Source: Olivibacter sitiensis DSM 17696 (GTDB lineage Bacteria; Bacteroidota; Bacteroidia; Sphingobacteriales; Sphingobacteriaceae). Taken from it: a stretch of DNA of 64,000 nt. This document shows positions 1 through 8,750 of this stretch, one piece after another. Both the position numbers and the translations under genes were made by a program. Where the stretch lies: positions 17,649 through 81,648 of the forward strand of contig NZ_ATZA01000021.1 of NCBI RefSeq assembly GCF_000427965.1, in the 5' to 3' direction. Every line of letters begins with the position of its first letter. Position 1 is the stretch's first letter. The notes under the pieces were generated by a model. The model did no database searches, was not told where the DNA came from, and worked only from the letters and a program-made list of their open reading frames with translations.

Positions 1-2207
1 ATCCACCAGGCAATGGGGAAGGCTACGGCGCAGGAAATCAGCACCAGCGCTACAAATTCCCGGTTCAGGAGGCCCACCAAGGAAGAGACCGAGGCTCCCA
101 AAACCTTGCGGATACCCAGCTCCTTGGTGCGCCGTTCGGCAGTGAACGCTGCAAGGCCGAACAAGCCCAAACAAGAGATGATGACGGACAGTACGGCAAA
201 TACGCCGGCCAATTTCTGTATGAGCATTTCCGATTTAAATTTGTTGTCGAATAGGTTGTCTAGGAAATTATAATCGAAAGGATATTCGGGCGCTTCGGCC
301 TTAATCACCTTTTCTATTTCTGTCACCGCCTTTGAAAGGTCAATACCTGCCTTCGTACGAATATTGAGCACACCAGAAGTAGACTGCATTGGGTAGAAAA
401 AGACAGGTTCCGCGGGCGTATAGACATTGTTGTAAACGAAATCCTTTACCACACCCACCACCGTGTAAGGTGTCTCGCCCCAACGTACGATTTGGCCAGC
501 TACCTTGCCATCGGGCTTGATGAGCTTGGCAAAAGCCTCATTGATGACTATGCTGCTGCTATCGCCCAGCATATGCTCACGGAAGTTGCGGCCATCTACT
601 AGTTGCATGCCGAGGCTGGGAACAAAACCTGCATCTGTCTGCAGCATGCCAATTAAGGTTTGCTGATTGGGATCTTTGCCATCCCAATCCATTCCCCAAG
701 TATTGGAACCGATGTTCAGCACATACATATTGCTTACACCCACATTTTCCACGTAGCCTGTACCTATCAGTTGCTGCTTGATAGCGTCTAGATGCTGGGA
801 CATGTTCCCTCGCATGCCTGTTGTTAACACTTGGCTTCGGTCAAAGCCCATATCCCTTCCTTTCACATGCTTTATTTGTTCAAATATAATTACTGTACAT
901 ATAATCAGTGTGATGGATGCAGCATATTGCAGTATTACTAGACCTCTGCGAATGAAACCTGCCGCGCCAGCTTTTTGCTTAGCTCCTTTCAGAGTGGTGA
1001 TTGGATTAAAGGAAGACAGGTAGAAGGCAGGGTAGCTACCAGACAGTAGCCCACACGCCAATATAATGCCCGCGAGGAAGATCAGATGAGTAGGCTTAAA
1101 AAGATCTACGATCATTTTCTTTTCCACAAGGTCGTTGAAAGACCCCATGAAAAGATATGTGAGCCCGATAGCCAATAGGGCAGAACAAGTTGCCAAGATG
1201 AGCGATTCGCTCAAAAATTGCCCTATTAGGGATAGTTTACTCGCGCCAACGACTTTGCGCATACCTACTTCTTTGGCACGCTTTTCAGAGCGTGCCGTGG
1301 CCAAATTCATAAAGTTGATGCAGGCAATTAGAAGTACCACCCAGGCTATCACACTGAAAAGACGAACATACTTAATCCTTCCATCCTGCTCATTGCCATT
1401 ATTGTCAAAACTGTTATAAAGTCGCCAACGTTCCATTGGATAAAGAAAATTGCGTGCTACAAGATCTTCGTTGCCAGATTTGATTTTGGCAAAATCGTAG
1501 AGCTTTTTGTTTACTTCCGTCAGGTTGGCCGTAGGTTCCAGCTCTACAAAGGTCATAAAGCTGTTGCTACCCCATTGTTGGATCCAGTCTTTGTCCCGCT
1601 CGTAGTTTTTGAAAGAAATAATCCAATCAAAAAGGTAAGAGCTGTTCTTTTGAAGATCTTTCACCACACCCGTTACGGTATAATCTTCTTTATTGTTAAT
1701 GCGTATAGTCTTTCCCAGTGCTGCATCATTGCCAAAAATCCGTTTGGCGGTCGATTCCGTAATGACGATATCATTTATATTAGATAGGGCAGAGGCCTTG
1801 GTGCCGGCAATGAACTCCAGTGAGAAGATATCCATAAAATCCGGATCTGTATAGTATCCCGTTTGATAGATGCTATTGTCATCTCCTTTTGATAAGAGCA
1901 GGCTGGATGGCCAGTTCACTCGCGCGGCATATTTGATGCCAGGTACTTCTTCCTTAATGGCTGGTGCAAATGGCCCCGGCAGACTTTCAAACACATAAGA
2001 CACACCATCAAAGGTTTGTTTGGATTTGGTGATATAGATATTTTCCTTGTTTGGAAAATGTGCATCATAGCTCATCTCGTCTTCTATCCATAAGAAAATG
2101 AGCGAGGCAGCCGTAATGCCCACGGCAAGGCCAAAGATGTTGAGAGAGCTGTAGCCCCTTGTCTTCCAAAGGTTGCGGAGAGCGGTTTTGAAATAGTTTT
2201 TTAGCAT
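1..2207 (-). CDS. FtsX/MacB-type ABC transporter permease (3' end outside window)
   Basis: Large FtsX-family inner-membrane permease. About 735 residues are visible from ATG (M-L-K-N-Y-F) at 2207; the C-terminus lies beyond the left edge. It aligns without net indels to the next gene (constant offset of 2519 bp). The expected layout is an N-terminal membrane anchor, periplasmic MacB-PCD domain, FtsX domain with three helices, a second PCD and a second FtsX domain. The family couples ATP hydrolysis by a separate ATPase to periplasmic or outer-membrane work; no ATPase gene is adjacent, so the substrate is unknown. It starts 149 bp after the stop of the upstream paralogue with no operator between them, so it is probably third in the operon read from 5485. 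Its ends are almost identical in DNA to those of that paralogue while the middle is diverged. Confidence 0.9.
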   Translation of the reverse strand, partial: MLKNYFKTALRNLWKTRGYSSLNIFGLAVGITAASLIFLWIEDEMSYDAHFPNKENIYITKSKQTFDGVSYVFESLPGPFAPAIKEEVPGIKYAARVNWPSSLLLSKGDDNSIYQTGYYTDPDFMDIFSLEFIAGTKASALSNINDIVITESTAKRIFGNDAALGKTIRINNKEDYTVTGVVKDLQKNSSYLFDWIISFKNYERDKDWIQQWGSNSFMTFVELEPTANLTEVNKKLYDFAKIKSGNEDLVARNFLYPMERWRLYNSFDNNGNEQDGRIKYVRLFSVIAWVVLLIACINFMNLATARSEKRAKEVGMRKVVGASKLSLIGQFLSESLILATCSALLAIGLTYLFMGSFNDLVEKKMIVDLFKPTHLIFLAGIILACGLLSGSYPAFYLSSFNPITTLKGAKQKAGAAGFIRRGLVILQYAASITLIICTVIIFEQIKHVKGRDMGFDRSQVLTTGMRGNMSQHLDAIKQQLIGTGYVENVGVSNMYVLNIGSNTWGMDWDGKDPNQQTLIGMLQTDAGFVPSLGMQLVDGRNFREHMLGDSSSIVINEAFAKLIKPDGKVAGQIVRWGETPYTVVGVVKDFVYNNVYTPAEPVFFYPMQSTSGVLNIRTKAGIDLSKAVTEIEKVIKAEAPEYPFDYNFLDNLFDNKFKSEMLIQKLAGVFAVLSVIISCLGLFGLAAFTAERRTKELGIRKVLGASVSSLVGLLNREFVALVLISCAVAFPIAWW

Positions 2208-2356
2208 GGTATTTAAGCTTTCGGCAGTCGGTTCCTATATAGTTTATTATTTATTTTAACCTTTAGTAGTCGACTTTATATTGTTTACATCTGTATTTCG
2301 CTTCAGGTAGTCAGAAAGGCAGCTGATAGCCGATTTCTGATAGCCGATGCTGTTCA
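2208..2356. other. Intergenic spacer with GATAGCC-type repeats
   Basis: 149-bp gap between the two paralogous permeases. Near 2320-2350 it carries two close copies of a GATAGCCGAT motif, part of a family of short AGCTATCAGCC-like repeats seen again near 14.6, 20.4 and 62.6 kb. I see no sigma-54 element or palindrome pair here. Confidence 0.5.
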
Positions 2357-4726
2357 TTATTCATCCCTCAAACTCTTAGTCGGATTGGCCAGTGCCGCCT
2401 TGATCGCTTGCGAGCTCACGGTAAATAAGGCGATAAGCAAAGCACCCAATCCCGCCAGGCCAAATACCCACCAGTGCAGTTCCGTGCGGTACTGGTAGCC
2501 TTTTAGCCAGTCGCTCATAATCCACCAGGCAATGGGGAAGGCTACGGCGCAGGAAATCAGCACCAGCGCTACAAATTCCCGGTTCAGGAGGCCCACCAAG
2601 GAAGAGACCGAGGCTCCCAAAACCTTGCGGATACCCAGCTCCTTGGTGCGCCGTTCAGCGGTGAACGCTGCAAGGCCAAACAAGCCCAAACAAGAAATGA
2701 TGACGGACAGTACGGCAAATACGCCGGCCAATTTCTGTATGAGCATTTCGGATTTGAACTTGTTGTCGAATAGGTCATCAAGAAAGTTGTATTCAAAAGG
2801 ATATTCTGGGTTTTGGGCTTTGATGACACCTTCGATTTGCGCCACGGTTTTACCCAGATCAACGCCAGCTCCGGTGCGGATATTCAATAGCCCCGTACTG
2901 CCACTAAATGGGAAGAAGAGCAGTGGTTCGGAAGGGGTGTAGACATTGTTGTAAACGAAATCCTTGACAACGCCGATGATGGTTAATGGTGCATCATTTC
3001 CATAGCGGACGGTTTGCCCCGCTACCTTGCCATCCGGTTTGATCAGTTTGGCTAAGGCCTCATTGATGATGATGCTCGTGCTGTCGCCCAACTGCTGCGG
3101 ATGATAGTTCCGACCATCGACCAACTGCAAGCCCATGGTTGGGACAAAATCGGCATCCGTTTGCATAAAGCCTACAAGTGCCGTCATATTCGGGTCTTTC
3201 CCTTCCCAATCGGGGGCATTACCGTTACTGTAGATGCTCAGAATATTAAAATTACTTACGCCAACTTGTTCTACGCCGGGGATTTCCGTTAGTTGTCGCT
3301 TGAGCAGGTCCAGGTGCTCGGCCATCGTACCCCTTATGGGAGTAGTCAACACTTGGTCGCGGTCGAAGCCCATGTCGCGTCCTTTCACGTACTGGATCTG
3401 CTGAAAGATGATAACGGTGCAGACGATTAGCGTAATGGAAGCGGCGTATTGGGCGATGACTAATCCACGGCGAACGAAGCCTGCGGCACCCGCCTTCTGT
3501 TTGCCGCCTTTTAGCGTCGTGATGGGGTTAAAGGCGGACAGGTAGAACGCCGGATAGCTTCCTGACAACAAGCCGCAGACCAGAATAATGCCTGCGAGAA
3601 ATACTAAATGTAATGGATCGAACAGCCCGATGGTCAATTCTTTTTCGACAAGGCCGTTGAACGCGCCAATCGACAGGTAGGTAAATGCGATGGCCAGCAA
3701 TGCCGACAAGGTGGCGAGGATGAGCGATTCGCCAAGGAACTGGCCGACAAGTGAGGCCTTGGTTGCACCTACGACCTTTCGCATACCGACTTCCTTGGCT
3801 CGTTTCTCAGAGCGGGCAGTAGCCAGGTTCATAAAATTGATGCAGGCAATGAGAAGTACCACCCAAGCGATGATACTGAATAGCCGGACATATTTGATGC
3901 GTCCTTCTTGTTCTAATGCATCCCTAGAGAAGCTATTGTACAGTCGCCAGCGCTCCATGGGATATAAAAAATTCCGGTAGAAGTCGACTCCTCCCTCTGT
4001 TTTTACCACGGCAAAATCAAATAATTTTTTATTGACGGCTTGCAAATCGGCATCTGGTTGTAGTTGGATATAGGTGTACACGCCATTGCTGCGCCATTGT
4101 TGCAGCCATTGGTTGTCTTTTTCATAGTTTTTGAATGGGATGAGCCAGTCGAATCGGATTGAGCTGTTGTTGGGCATATCTTCCACAACGCCCGTTATCG
4201 TGTAGCTTTCTCCATTATCTACTTTCAGGTTTTTGCCTATTGCGGGCTCGTTGCCGAATACCCGGCTAGCCATACTTTGGGTGATGACCAAAGAGTTGAT
4301 ACCTGCCATGGCATTACGGATGTTACCCGCAACGAAGTTGAGCGAAAAGATATCGATAAAACTGGGATCTATGTACAAACCAGATTGATAGATGCTGTTA
4401 TCGCCCAACGAAAACAATTTTTTTTGGGAATCGGTTGTTCGGGTAGCGGCCTTTATATCTGGAATTTCTTCCAATACGGTTGGAGCAAATATTCCAGGGG
4501 TAGCTTCCATGACGTAAGTGACGCCATCGTAGGTCTGCTGCGATTTAACGGAATAAATATCAGCCTTATTTAAGAAGTGTTGGTCATAGCTCATCTCGTC
4601 TTCTATCCATAAGAAAATGAGCGAGGCAGCCGTAATGCCCACGGCAAGGCCAAAGATGTTGAGAGAGCTGTAGCCCCTTGTCTTCCAAAGGTTGCGGAGA
4701 GCGGTTTTGAGGTAGTTCTTGATCAT
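2357..4726 (-). CDS. FtsX/MacB-type ABC transporter permease
   Basis: 789-residue FtsX-like permease, the usual length for the large Bacteroidota type with two MacB-PCD and two FtsX modules. Helix 1 lies at about residues 20-41 (start M-I-K-N-Y-L). Three further helices lie between about 280 and 400, containing the conserved stretch ACINFMNLATARSEKRAKEV. A fifth is at about 425-450, and three more are in the C-terminal 120 residues (AAFTAERRTKELGIRKVLGA precedes them). The two periplasmic domains lie at about 45-270 and 450-670. It begins 21 bp after the stop of the CarboxypepD-like gene, so both are probably one transcript from the sigma-54 promoter near 5532-5545. No ATPase partner is nearby. 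Function in transport or envelope signalling is inferred from the family only. Confidence 0.93.
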   Translation of the reverse strand: MIKNYLKTALRNLWKTRGYSSLNIFGLAVGITAASLIFLWIEDEMSYDQHFLNKADIYSVKSQQTYDGVTYVMEATPGIFAPTVLEEIPDIKAATRTTDSQKKLFSLGDNSIYQSGLYIDPSFIDIFSLNFVAGNIRNAMAGINSLVITQSMASRVFGNEPAIGKNLKVDNGESYTITGVVEDMPNNSSIRFDWLIPFKNYEKDNQWLQQWRSNGVYTYIQLQPDADLQAVNKKLFDFAVVKTEGGVDFYRNFLYPMERWRLYNSFSRDALEQEGRIKYVRLFSIIAWVVLLIACINFMNLATARSEKRAKEVGMRKVVGATKASLVGQFLGESLILATLSALLAIAFTYLSIGAFNGLVEKELTIGLFDPLHLVFLAGIILVCGLLSGSYPAFYLSAFNPITTLKGGKQKAGAAGFVRRGLVIAQYAASITLIVCTVIIFQQIQYVKGRDMGFDRDQVLTTPIRGTMAEHLDLLKRQLTEIPGVEQVGVSNFNILSIYSNGNAPDWEGKDPNMTALVGFMQTDADFVPTMGLQLVDGRNYHPQQLGDSTSIIINEALAKLIKPDGKVAGQTVRYGNDAPLTIIGVVKDFVYNNVYTPSEPLLFFPFSGSTGLLNIRTGAGVDLGKTVAQIEGVIKAQNPEYPFEYNFLDDLFDNKFKSEMLIQKLAGVFAVLSVIISCLGLFGLAAFTAERRTKELGIRKVLGASVSSLVGLLNREFVALVLISCAVAFPIAWWIMSDWLKGYQYRTELHWWVFGLAGLGALLIALFTVSSQAIKAALANPTKSLRDE

Positions 4727-4747
4727 GGTATTCGTGTTGAAGTTGAT

Positions 4748-5485
4748 TTATCGGGTATAGACAGCATATTTTGCTGGCTTTGCGTCGCCCAGAGGTGTCA
4801 TGCCCTTAATTTGTTTTCTTTTGATCTGCTCATTTAGTTCATGGGCTTTTATCGTCACGCCATCGTCAATGGAAACGAGGTCGTCTGGTGCATCGACCTT
4901 TACCCAGGAGCTGCTGCTCACCAGGTAGTATGCTGTGTCGACTTGAATGAAGGCCTTTTCGTTGCCAGCCTTGGCCTCCGCCAATTTTTCACGGAACGCC
5001 ACATCCTTTCTTACCTTCTGATCAAAGGTTTGGATAGCCTTATCATAACTCAGGTCGTGATAGGTATAGGGGATAAGGGACGAAAAAGCTTTGGTCTTGC
5101 TGTCGGATTGCTGTAGGGCAAAGTGGAAAATAGCACCCAAGAACGGTGCATTTGCCCAGTTTTCTTTCTGTAGCATGGATTTAAAACCTTCCTTGACGAT
5201 TTTAAGTTCAAAGCGGATAGCCTCATTTTTGGTCGACCCGACTTGGATATGGTAATATCCATTGTCATCCGTGTGCCCGAGAAGTTTACCATTCGAGTCA
5301 TAAATAAATGCTCCAACAATGGGCTTAAGTTGTTCGGCATCGACTACCAGCCCAGCTAGATAAGCTGTGCCAAGGCTATCTATGTTTGCCTTTCCATAAA
5401 CCAGTGAACCAGAGACCATGCAACTGATCAGCAATAAGACAAGTTTTTGTGGTAAAAGCTGTAAGATGGAACTGACGCTGTGCAT
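4748..5485 (-). CDS. Exported protein with carboxypeptidase-regulatory-like domain
   Basis: 245-residue exported protein. Residues about 12-32 form a signal peptide. Residues about 43-115 look like a CarboxypepD_reg-like beta-sandwich (AGLVVDAEQLKPIVGAFIYD, then a TDDNGYYHI turn), the fold that starts SusC-like receptors. The C-terminus (IKGMTPLGDAKPAKYAVYTR) faintly resembles the end of a TonB plug segment that normally reads as a residue pattern ending in a Y-G motif; this is a weak inference. It is the first gene of the operon with the permeases at 2357 and 1, and has a short leader (about 35 nt) after the predicted sigma-54 start. It may be a periplasmic or outer-membrane partner of the permeases. 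No catalytic motif seen. Confidence 0.8.
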   Translation of the reverse strand: MHSVSSILQLLPQKLVLLLISCMVSGSLVYGKANIDSLGTAYLAGLVVDAEQLKPIVGAFIYDSNGKLLGHTDDNGYYHIQVGSTKNEAIRFELKIVKEGFKSMLQKENWANAPFLGAIFHFALQQSDSKTKAFSSLIPYTYHDLSYDKAIQTFDQKVRKDVAFREKLAEAKAGNEKAFIQVDTAYYLVSSSSWVKVDAPDDLVSIDDGVTIKAHELNEQIKRKQIKGMTPLGDAKPAKYAVYTR

Positions 5486-5531
5486 AAGCCGACCAATTAT
5501 GTTGATTCAAACGAGATTTGCGGTAGCTAAA

Positions 5532-5636
5532 GCTGATATTGTTCCAATTTCACAAACTATTTATTTTTAATGAATTACGTTTGGGTGTTTTCATTCGGAT
5601 GTCCGATATCGGACAATTTATGTTCGGTATCGGACA
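5532..5636 (-). promoter_or_regulatory. Sigma-54 type promoter with paired 16-bp enhancer palindromes (site A)
   Basis: On the minus strand a GG (5545-5544) is followed after exactly 10 nt by GC (5533-5532), matching the -24/-12 rule of sigma-54 promoters (TTGGAACAATATCAGC). Upstream lie two 16-bp palindromes: 5600-5615 TGTCCGATATCGGACA, which is perfect, and 5621-5636 TGTTCGGTATCGGACA, separated by 5 bp. The centre of the pair is 73 bp from the GG. The same geometry recurs at 8595-8699, 12886-12990 and 17201-17306. Reading it as an NtrC-type enhancer site is inference from this spacing and recurrence. Confidence 0.75.
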
Positions 5637-5700
5637 GCAAATACCTGTTGTAGGTGTTTGCGTTTATGGTTTAATTTATTTGTTTTTGAACAATGTTTTA

Positions 5701-5776
5701 GAGCCTGTTTAAATTTTAGCAAAGACAAATTCAAAATCAGTATAACAAAAATTTCGTTAAAATTTTAAACAAGCTC
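5701..5776. mobile_element. 76-bp MITE-like element with TTA target duplication
   Basis: Terminal inverted repeats of about 20 bp: GAGCCTGTTTAAATTTTA at the left end and, on the opposite strand of the right end, GAGCTTGTTTAAAATTTTA. The element is flanked on both sides by TTA (5698-5700 and 5777-5779). TNA three-base duplications are typical of IS5-family (IS1031 group) transposition. It encodes no protein, so it would be a non-autonomous derivative. It lies upstream of the enhancer pair of the 5485 operon. Confidence 0.7.
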
Positions 5777-5850
5777 TTAGGCAATTAGCCTTTAAATCTC
5801 CCTTATCTCTTTGAATTCTCTCATATTTTTCGTACATAGGAAATAGGAGT

Positions 5851-5903
5851 TATAGCAACCTTATAGTAAGTATATAGCAAGCATATAGCAACTATTTGCT
5901 ATA
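5851..5903. repeat. 11-bp tandem direct repeats ending in an inverted copy
   Basis: Four head-to-tail 11-bp units with core TATAGCAA (5851-5861, 5862-5872 with one change to TATAGTAA, 5873-5883, 5884-5894). The last unit forms a perfect inverted repeat with TTGCTATA at 5896-5903. An 11-bp period places each core on the same helix face, as in arrays bound cooperatively by a regulator. It sits between the 3' end of the permease at 6026 and the upstream region of the 5485 operon. Function unknown. Confidence 0.75.
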
Positions 5904-6025
5904 CTCAGGCAAAGTCCACATAACACCCAAAACGTGCAACCCACCGAAATGCTCAAAGAAGCTATTATCATGCAATAGATTGATTTACATATAATTTAAT
6001 TATGACGCCGACCGCTTATAGCCAT

Positions 6026-8383
6026 TTACTCCGTCCTGATCGCCTTGATCGGATTTTCCTGCGCGGCTTTCAGCGATTTACCGCAGACCGTGATGGCCGC
6101 GATGGCAAAGGCAGTAAGGCCTGCTATGCCAAATACCCACCATTCTATACTGGTACGATATGCATAGTTGTCCAGCCACTTGTTCATCATCCACCAACCG
6201 AGCGGGAAAGCAACCACGAAGGAGATTCCTACTAGCTTAAGGAAATCCTTTGAAATCAGCAATATGATGTTGCCCACGCTGGCACCCAATGTCTTGCGTA
6301 TGCCGATTTCCTTGAACTTGGTCTCGGCGGTGAACGTGACCAGACCAAACAGACCAAGGCAGGAGAGCAGGATGGCCACACCTGCGAAAATATTAAACAA
6401 TTTGCCCGAGCGGATGTCGCTCTTGTACATATTGTCGAACGACTCGTCCATGAAATTGTAATTGAATTCATAGTCGGCATTGTACTGCTTCCAAATTTTC
6501 TCTACCGCTGCGAGGGCTATTTTGGCATCTTTTCCCGTGGTTTTTACGTACATGGTGTTCCAACCCCAGCTGGGATCCATAAATAGGATGCAGGGCTCAA
6601 TAGCCGTTTTCATGTCCTTGAAATGAAAATCCTTCACTATTCCGGCGATAATGCCCGGATTGTCATGAAACGTGACGGGCTTACCTACGGGATCTTCCAG
6701 CCCCATGACCTTGATAGCCGTTTCGTTTAGGAGATAATAGCTGCTGTCTGCCGCGGTTCCGGTGAAGCCCTTGCCCGCTATCAATTGCATATCCATCACC
6801 TCTGGGAACGTACGGTCTACCGACAGTTGATTGATCATGAAGTTGCTCATATCGGCTGGCTTGCCTTCCCATTCCAAATCGCCGGTTGAACTTTGCACGT
6901 TTAATATGCGTTGGCTGGAGGTGGTTACGCCCAGTATGCCGGGTTGTTGCTCCAATTGTCGGCTGATATTTTCGTAATTTTTCCTGAAATTGTAGCTGTT
7001 AAATGTGAAGGTATTATCTTTAGAATAGCCCAAGTCCATGCTCCTGATGTATTCCAGTTGCCTACTAATGATTATCGTAGATACAATCAATACGACCGAA
7101 CAGGTGAATTGAATGATCACAAGCGCTTTACGGAATCCGCTGTTCTTTCCTAGTCCCGGTATAATGCCCTTGAGCGCCAATGCCGGATTGAAGGAGGAGA
7201 GCATCAAGGCAGGGTATACGCCAGCCAAAGCCAACACGGCTAGTAAGGCCAAGCCAAAGATGGCCCATACCTTGCCATCAAATAAGCTGAATACCATTTC
7301 TTTTCCGGACAGGCTATTGTACAGCGGCATTAAGGCAAACAGCAGTCCGATGGCGATCAGCATGGAGATAATAAATACCACAAAAGACTCGGAGATAAAC
7401 TGCCAGAAAAGGTGACCTTTATTGGCACCTACCACCTTGCGCACGCTTACTTCCTTGCTTCTGCGGGTAGAGCGCGCGGTGACCAGATTGACATAATTGA
7501 TACAGGCAATAAGCAAGATGACCACGGCCACGAGGGCGAAAATCTTGACTTGTTTCATGCCCTGCTCATCACCATCTGCCGAATACAGGTGGTATTTGGT
7601 GAGCGGCTGCATGAGGTAATTGAGATCCTTCCAGAAATCGGCCTGTTGGTTTTTCCGGTGAATGTCGGCCAATTGCCTGCCCACTGCGGCTGCATCGGCG
7701 CCAGGCTTGAGCAAGAAGAAGGTCTGATAGTTGAGATTGCCCCAATCGGCATTCAGTGGATTATTCGGCCTGTTTTCTGCCAATATATCAAAAGGTAAGA
7801 TTAAAGGGAATTGCCAATCGGAGTTTTTGGGCATATCTTCCATCACACCGGTCACTTTATAACTATTGCCATCTTTCACTTGTAATACCTTGCCTATGGC
7901 GGGTTCCTTGCCGAAGTATTTTTCTGCCGTGGTCTTGTCCAACACAATAGATCGGTTATCCGGGAATGGTTTAGCGGGATCGCCTTCCAGCAGCTTGAAG
8001 TCGAAGATTTGAAAAAAATTGCCGTCTACATAGACTCGGCTTTCGTTGAATTTTTTGTCCCCATATTCCAGCAATATATCACCGTTGAAAGTTGATGTAC
8101 GACAAGCATCCTCTATGGCGGGGATTTCCGCTTTGCCAAAAATGGCCAATGGCGCGTTGGTCACTGGCCAGATTTGATCTTTACTTTTACCAATAGCCGC
8201 CGCCGCTATGTAGATACGGTCTGCCTTGCTGTGCATACGGTCGTAGCTCAACTCATCCCATACCCAAAGCAGCAATAGGACGGAAGCTGTGAGGCTAACG
8301 GCCAATCCGGTAATATTGATAGCGGAATAGGTCCTGTTCTTAAACAAGGTGCGGAATGCGATCTTGAAGTAGTTCTTTATCAT
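6026..8383 (-). CDS. FtsX/MacB-type ABC transporter permease
   Basis: 785 residues, the same double PCD/FtsX layout as the permease at 2357 but clearly diverged. Helix 1 is at about 20-42. The first FtsX module follows the stretch IACINYVNLVTARSTRRSKE at about residue 290. The second FtsX module lies in the last 120 residues, after FTAETKFKEIGIRKTLGASV. The start (M-I-K-N-Y-F-K) matches the other paralogues. It is a single-gene unit with its own predicted sigma-54 promoter (8595-8608) and palindrome pair (8663-8699) about 210-320 bp upstream. No ATPase gene nearby. Substrate unknown; by analogy the family acts in efflux of antimicrobial or lipid compounds or in envelope signalling. Confidence 0.93.
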   Translation of the reverse strand: MIKNYFKIAFRTLFKNRTYSAINITGLAVSLTASVLLLLWVWDELSYDRMHSKADRIYIAAAAIGKSKDQIWPVTNAPLAIFGKAEIPAIEDACRTSTFNGDILLEYGDKKFNESRVYVDGNFFQIFDFKLLEGDPAKPFPDNRSIVLDKTTAEKYFGKEPAIGKVLQVKDGNSYKVTGVMEDMPKNSDWQFPLILPFDILAENRPNNPLNADWGNLNYQTFFLLKPGADAAAVGRQLADIHRKNQQADFWKDLNYLMQPLTKYHLYSADGDEQGMKQVKIFALVAVVILLIACINYVNLVTARSTRRSKEVSVRKVVGANKGHLFWQFISESFVVFIISMLIAIGLLFALMPLYNSLSGKEMVFSLFDGKVWAIFGLALLAVLALAGVYPALMLSSFNPALALKGIIPGLGKNSGFRKALVIIQFTCSVVLIVSTIIISRQLEYIRSMDLGYSKDNTFTFNSYNFRKNYENISRQLEQQPGILGVTTSSQRILNVQSSTGDLEWEGKPADMSNFMINQLSVDRTFPEVMDMQLIAGKGFTGTAADSSYYLLNETAIKVMGLEDPVGKPVTFHDNPGIIAGIVKDFHFKDMKTAIEPCILFMDPSWGWNTMYVKTTGKDAKIALAAVEKIWKQYNADYEFNYNFMDESFDNMYKSDIRSGKLFNIFAGVAILLSCLGLFGLVTFTAETKFKEIGIRKTLGASVGNIILLISKDFLKLVGISFVVAFPLGWWMMNKWLDNYAYRTSIEWWVFGIAGLTAFAIAAITVCGKSLKAAQENPIKAIRTE

Positions 8384-8750
8384 TTTTTTAGTATTGAGAT
8401 ATGCGTATTGAGATATGAGATGTCAGACATCAGAAAATCTCGTTGAGTTTGAAGTGGTAAGTATCCTGCCTACCGCAGGCAGGTAAGTTCTAAATTTTCT
8501 GGTGGCTACGCCACTTGTTGACTTAAAGCTTTCGACTTAACAATTTCAACTTACAACTTCTCCTATCCGTCCCGCCGAGTTTGGATTATGATATGCCGAT
8601 TTCATTCCAAAATAGCAATTCATTGATAAATAAGATTTTATAAGTTTTTGCTTTCGTGTAAGTGTCCGAAAACGAACACTTCATGTTCACTTTTGGACAA
8701 TTTAATCTAGGTAGGTCTAAAAGATGTGTATTCCTCTCTACAAAAGGATG
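8384..8750. other. 367-bp intergenic region upstream of the 8383 permease
   Basis: Near the gene it has short GAGATATGAGA-like repeats (8395-8425) and a small palindrome CCTGCCTACCGCAGGCAGG (about 8468-8486), a type of hairpin repeat common between Bacteroidota genes. Further up lie the sigma-54 promoter and palindrome pair. Nothing protein-coding was seen. Confidence 0.6.
8595..8699 (-). promoter_or_regulatory. Sigma-54 type promoter with paired 16-bp enhancer palindromes (site B)
   Basis: Minus-strand TTGGAATGAAATCGGCAT: GG at 8608-8607 and GC at 8596-8595, 10 nt apart. Upstream palindromes are 8663-8678 (TGTCCGAAAACGAACA) and 8684-8699 (TGTTCACTTTTGGACA), 5 bp apart, with the pair centre 73 bp from the GG. 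It serves the permease starting at 8383, leaving a leader of about 200 nt. Confidence 0.75.

Larger units (their letters stand above)
5486..6025. other. 540-bp intergenic region upstream of the 5485 operon
   Basis: Contains, in order away from the gene at 5485, a sigma-54 type promoter, the paired palindromes, the 76-bp MITE-like element, the 11-bp repeat array, and about 120 bp with nothing recognisable. No open frame here looks protein-coding. Confidence 0.7.

Noticed and set aside
2532-2942. Plus-strand open frames inside the permease genes (also 13-273, 1135-1419, 3690-3980, 6168-6461)
   Set aside because: They are antisense to conserved permease sequence and are duplicated only because the paralogues are similar.
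5600-5636. Palindromes as CRP or LexA sites
   Set aside because: The half-site TGTCCG/TGTTC with GGACA, the fixed 5-bp gap and the constant distance to GG-N10-GC do not fit those families.
5851-5903. Possible mini CRISPR array
   Set aside because: Units are 11 bp with no spacers and no cas genes are nearby.
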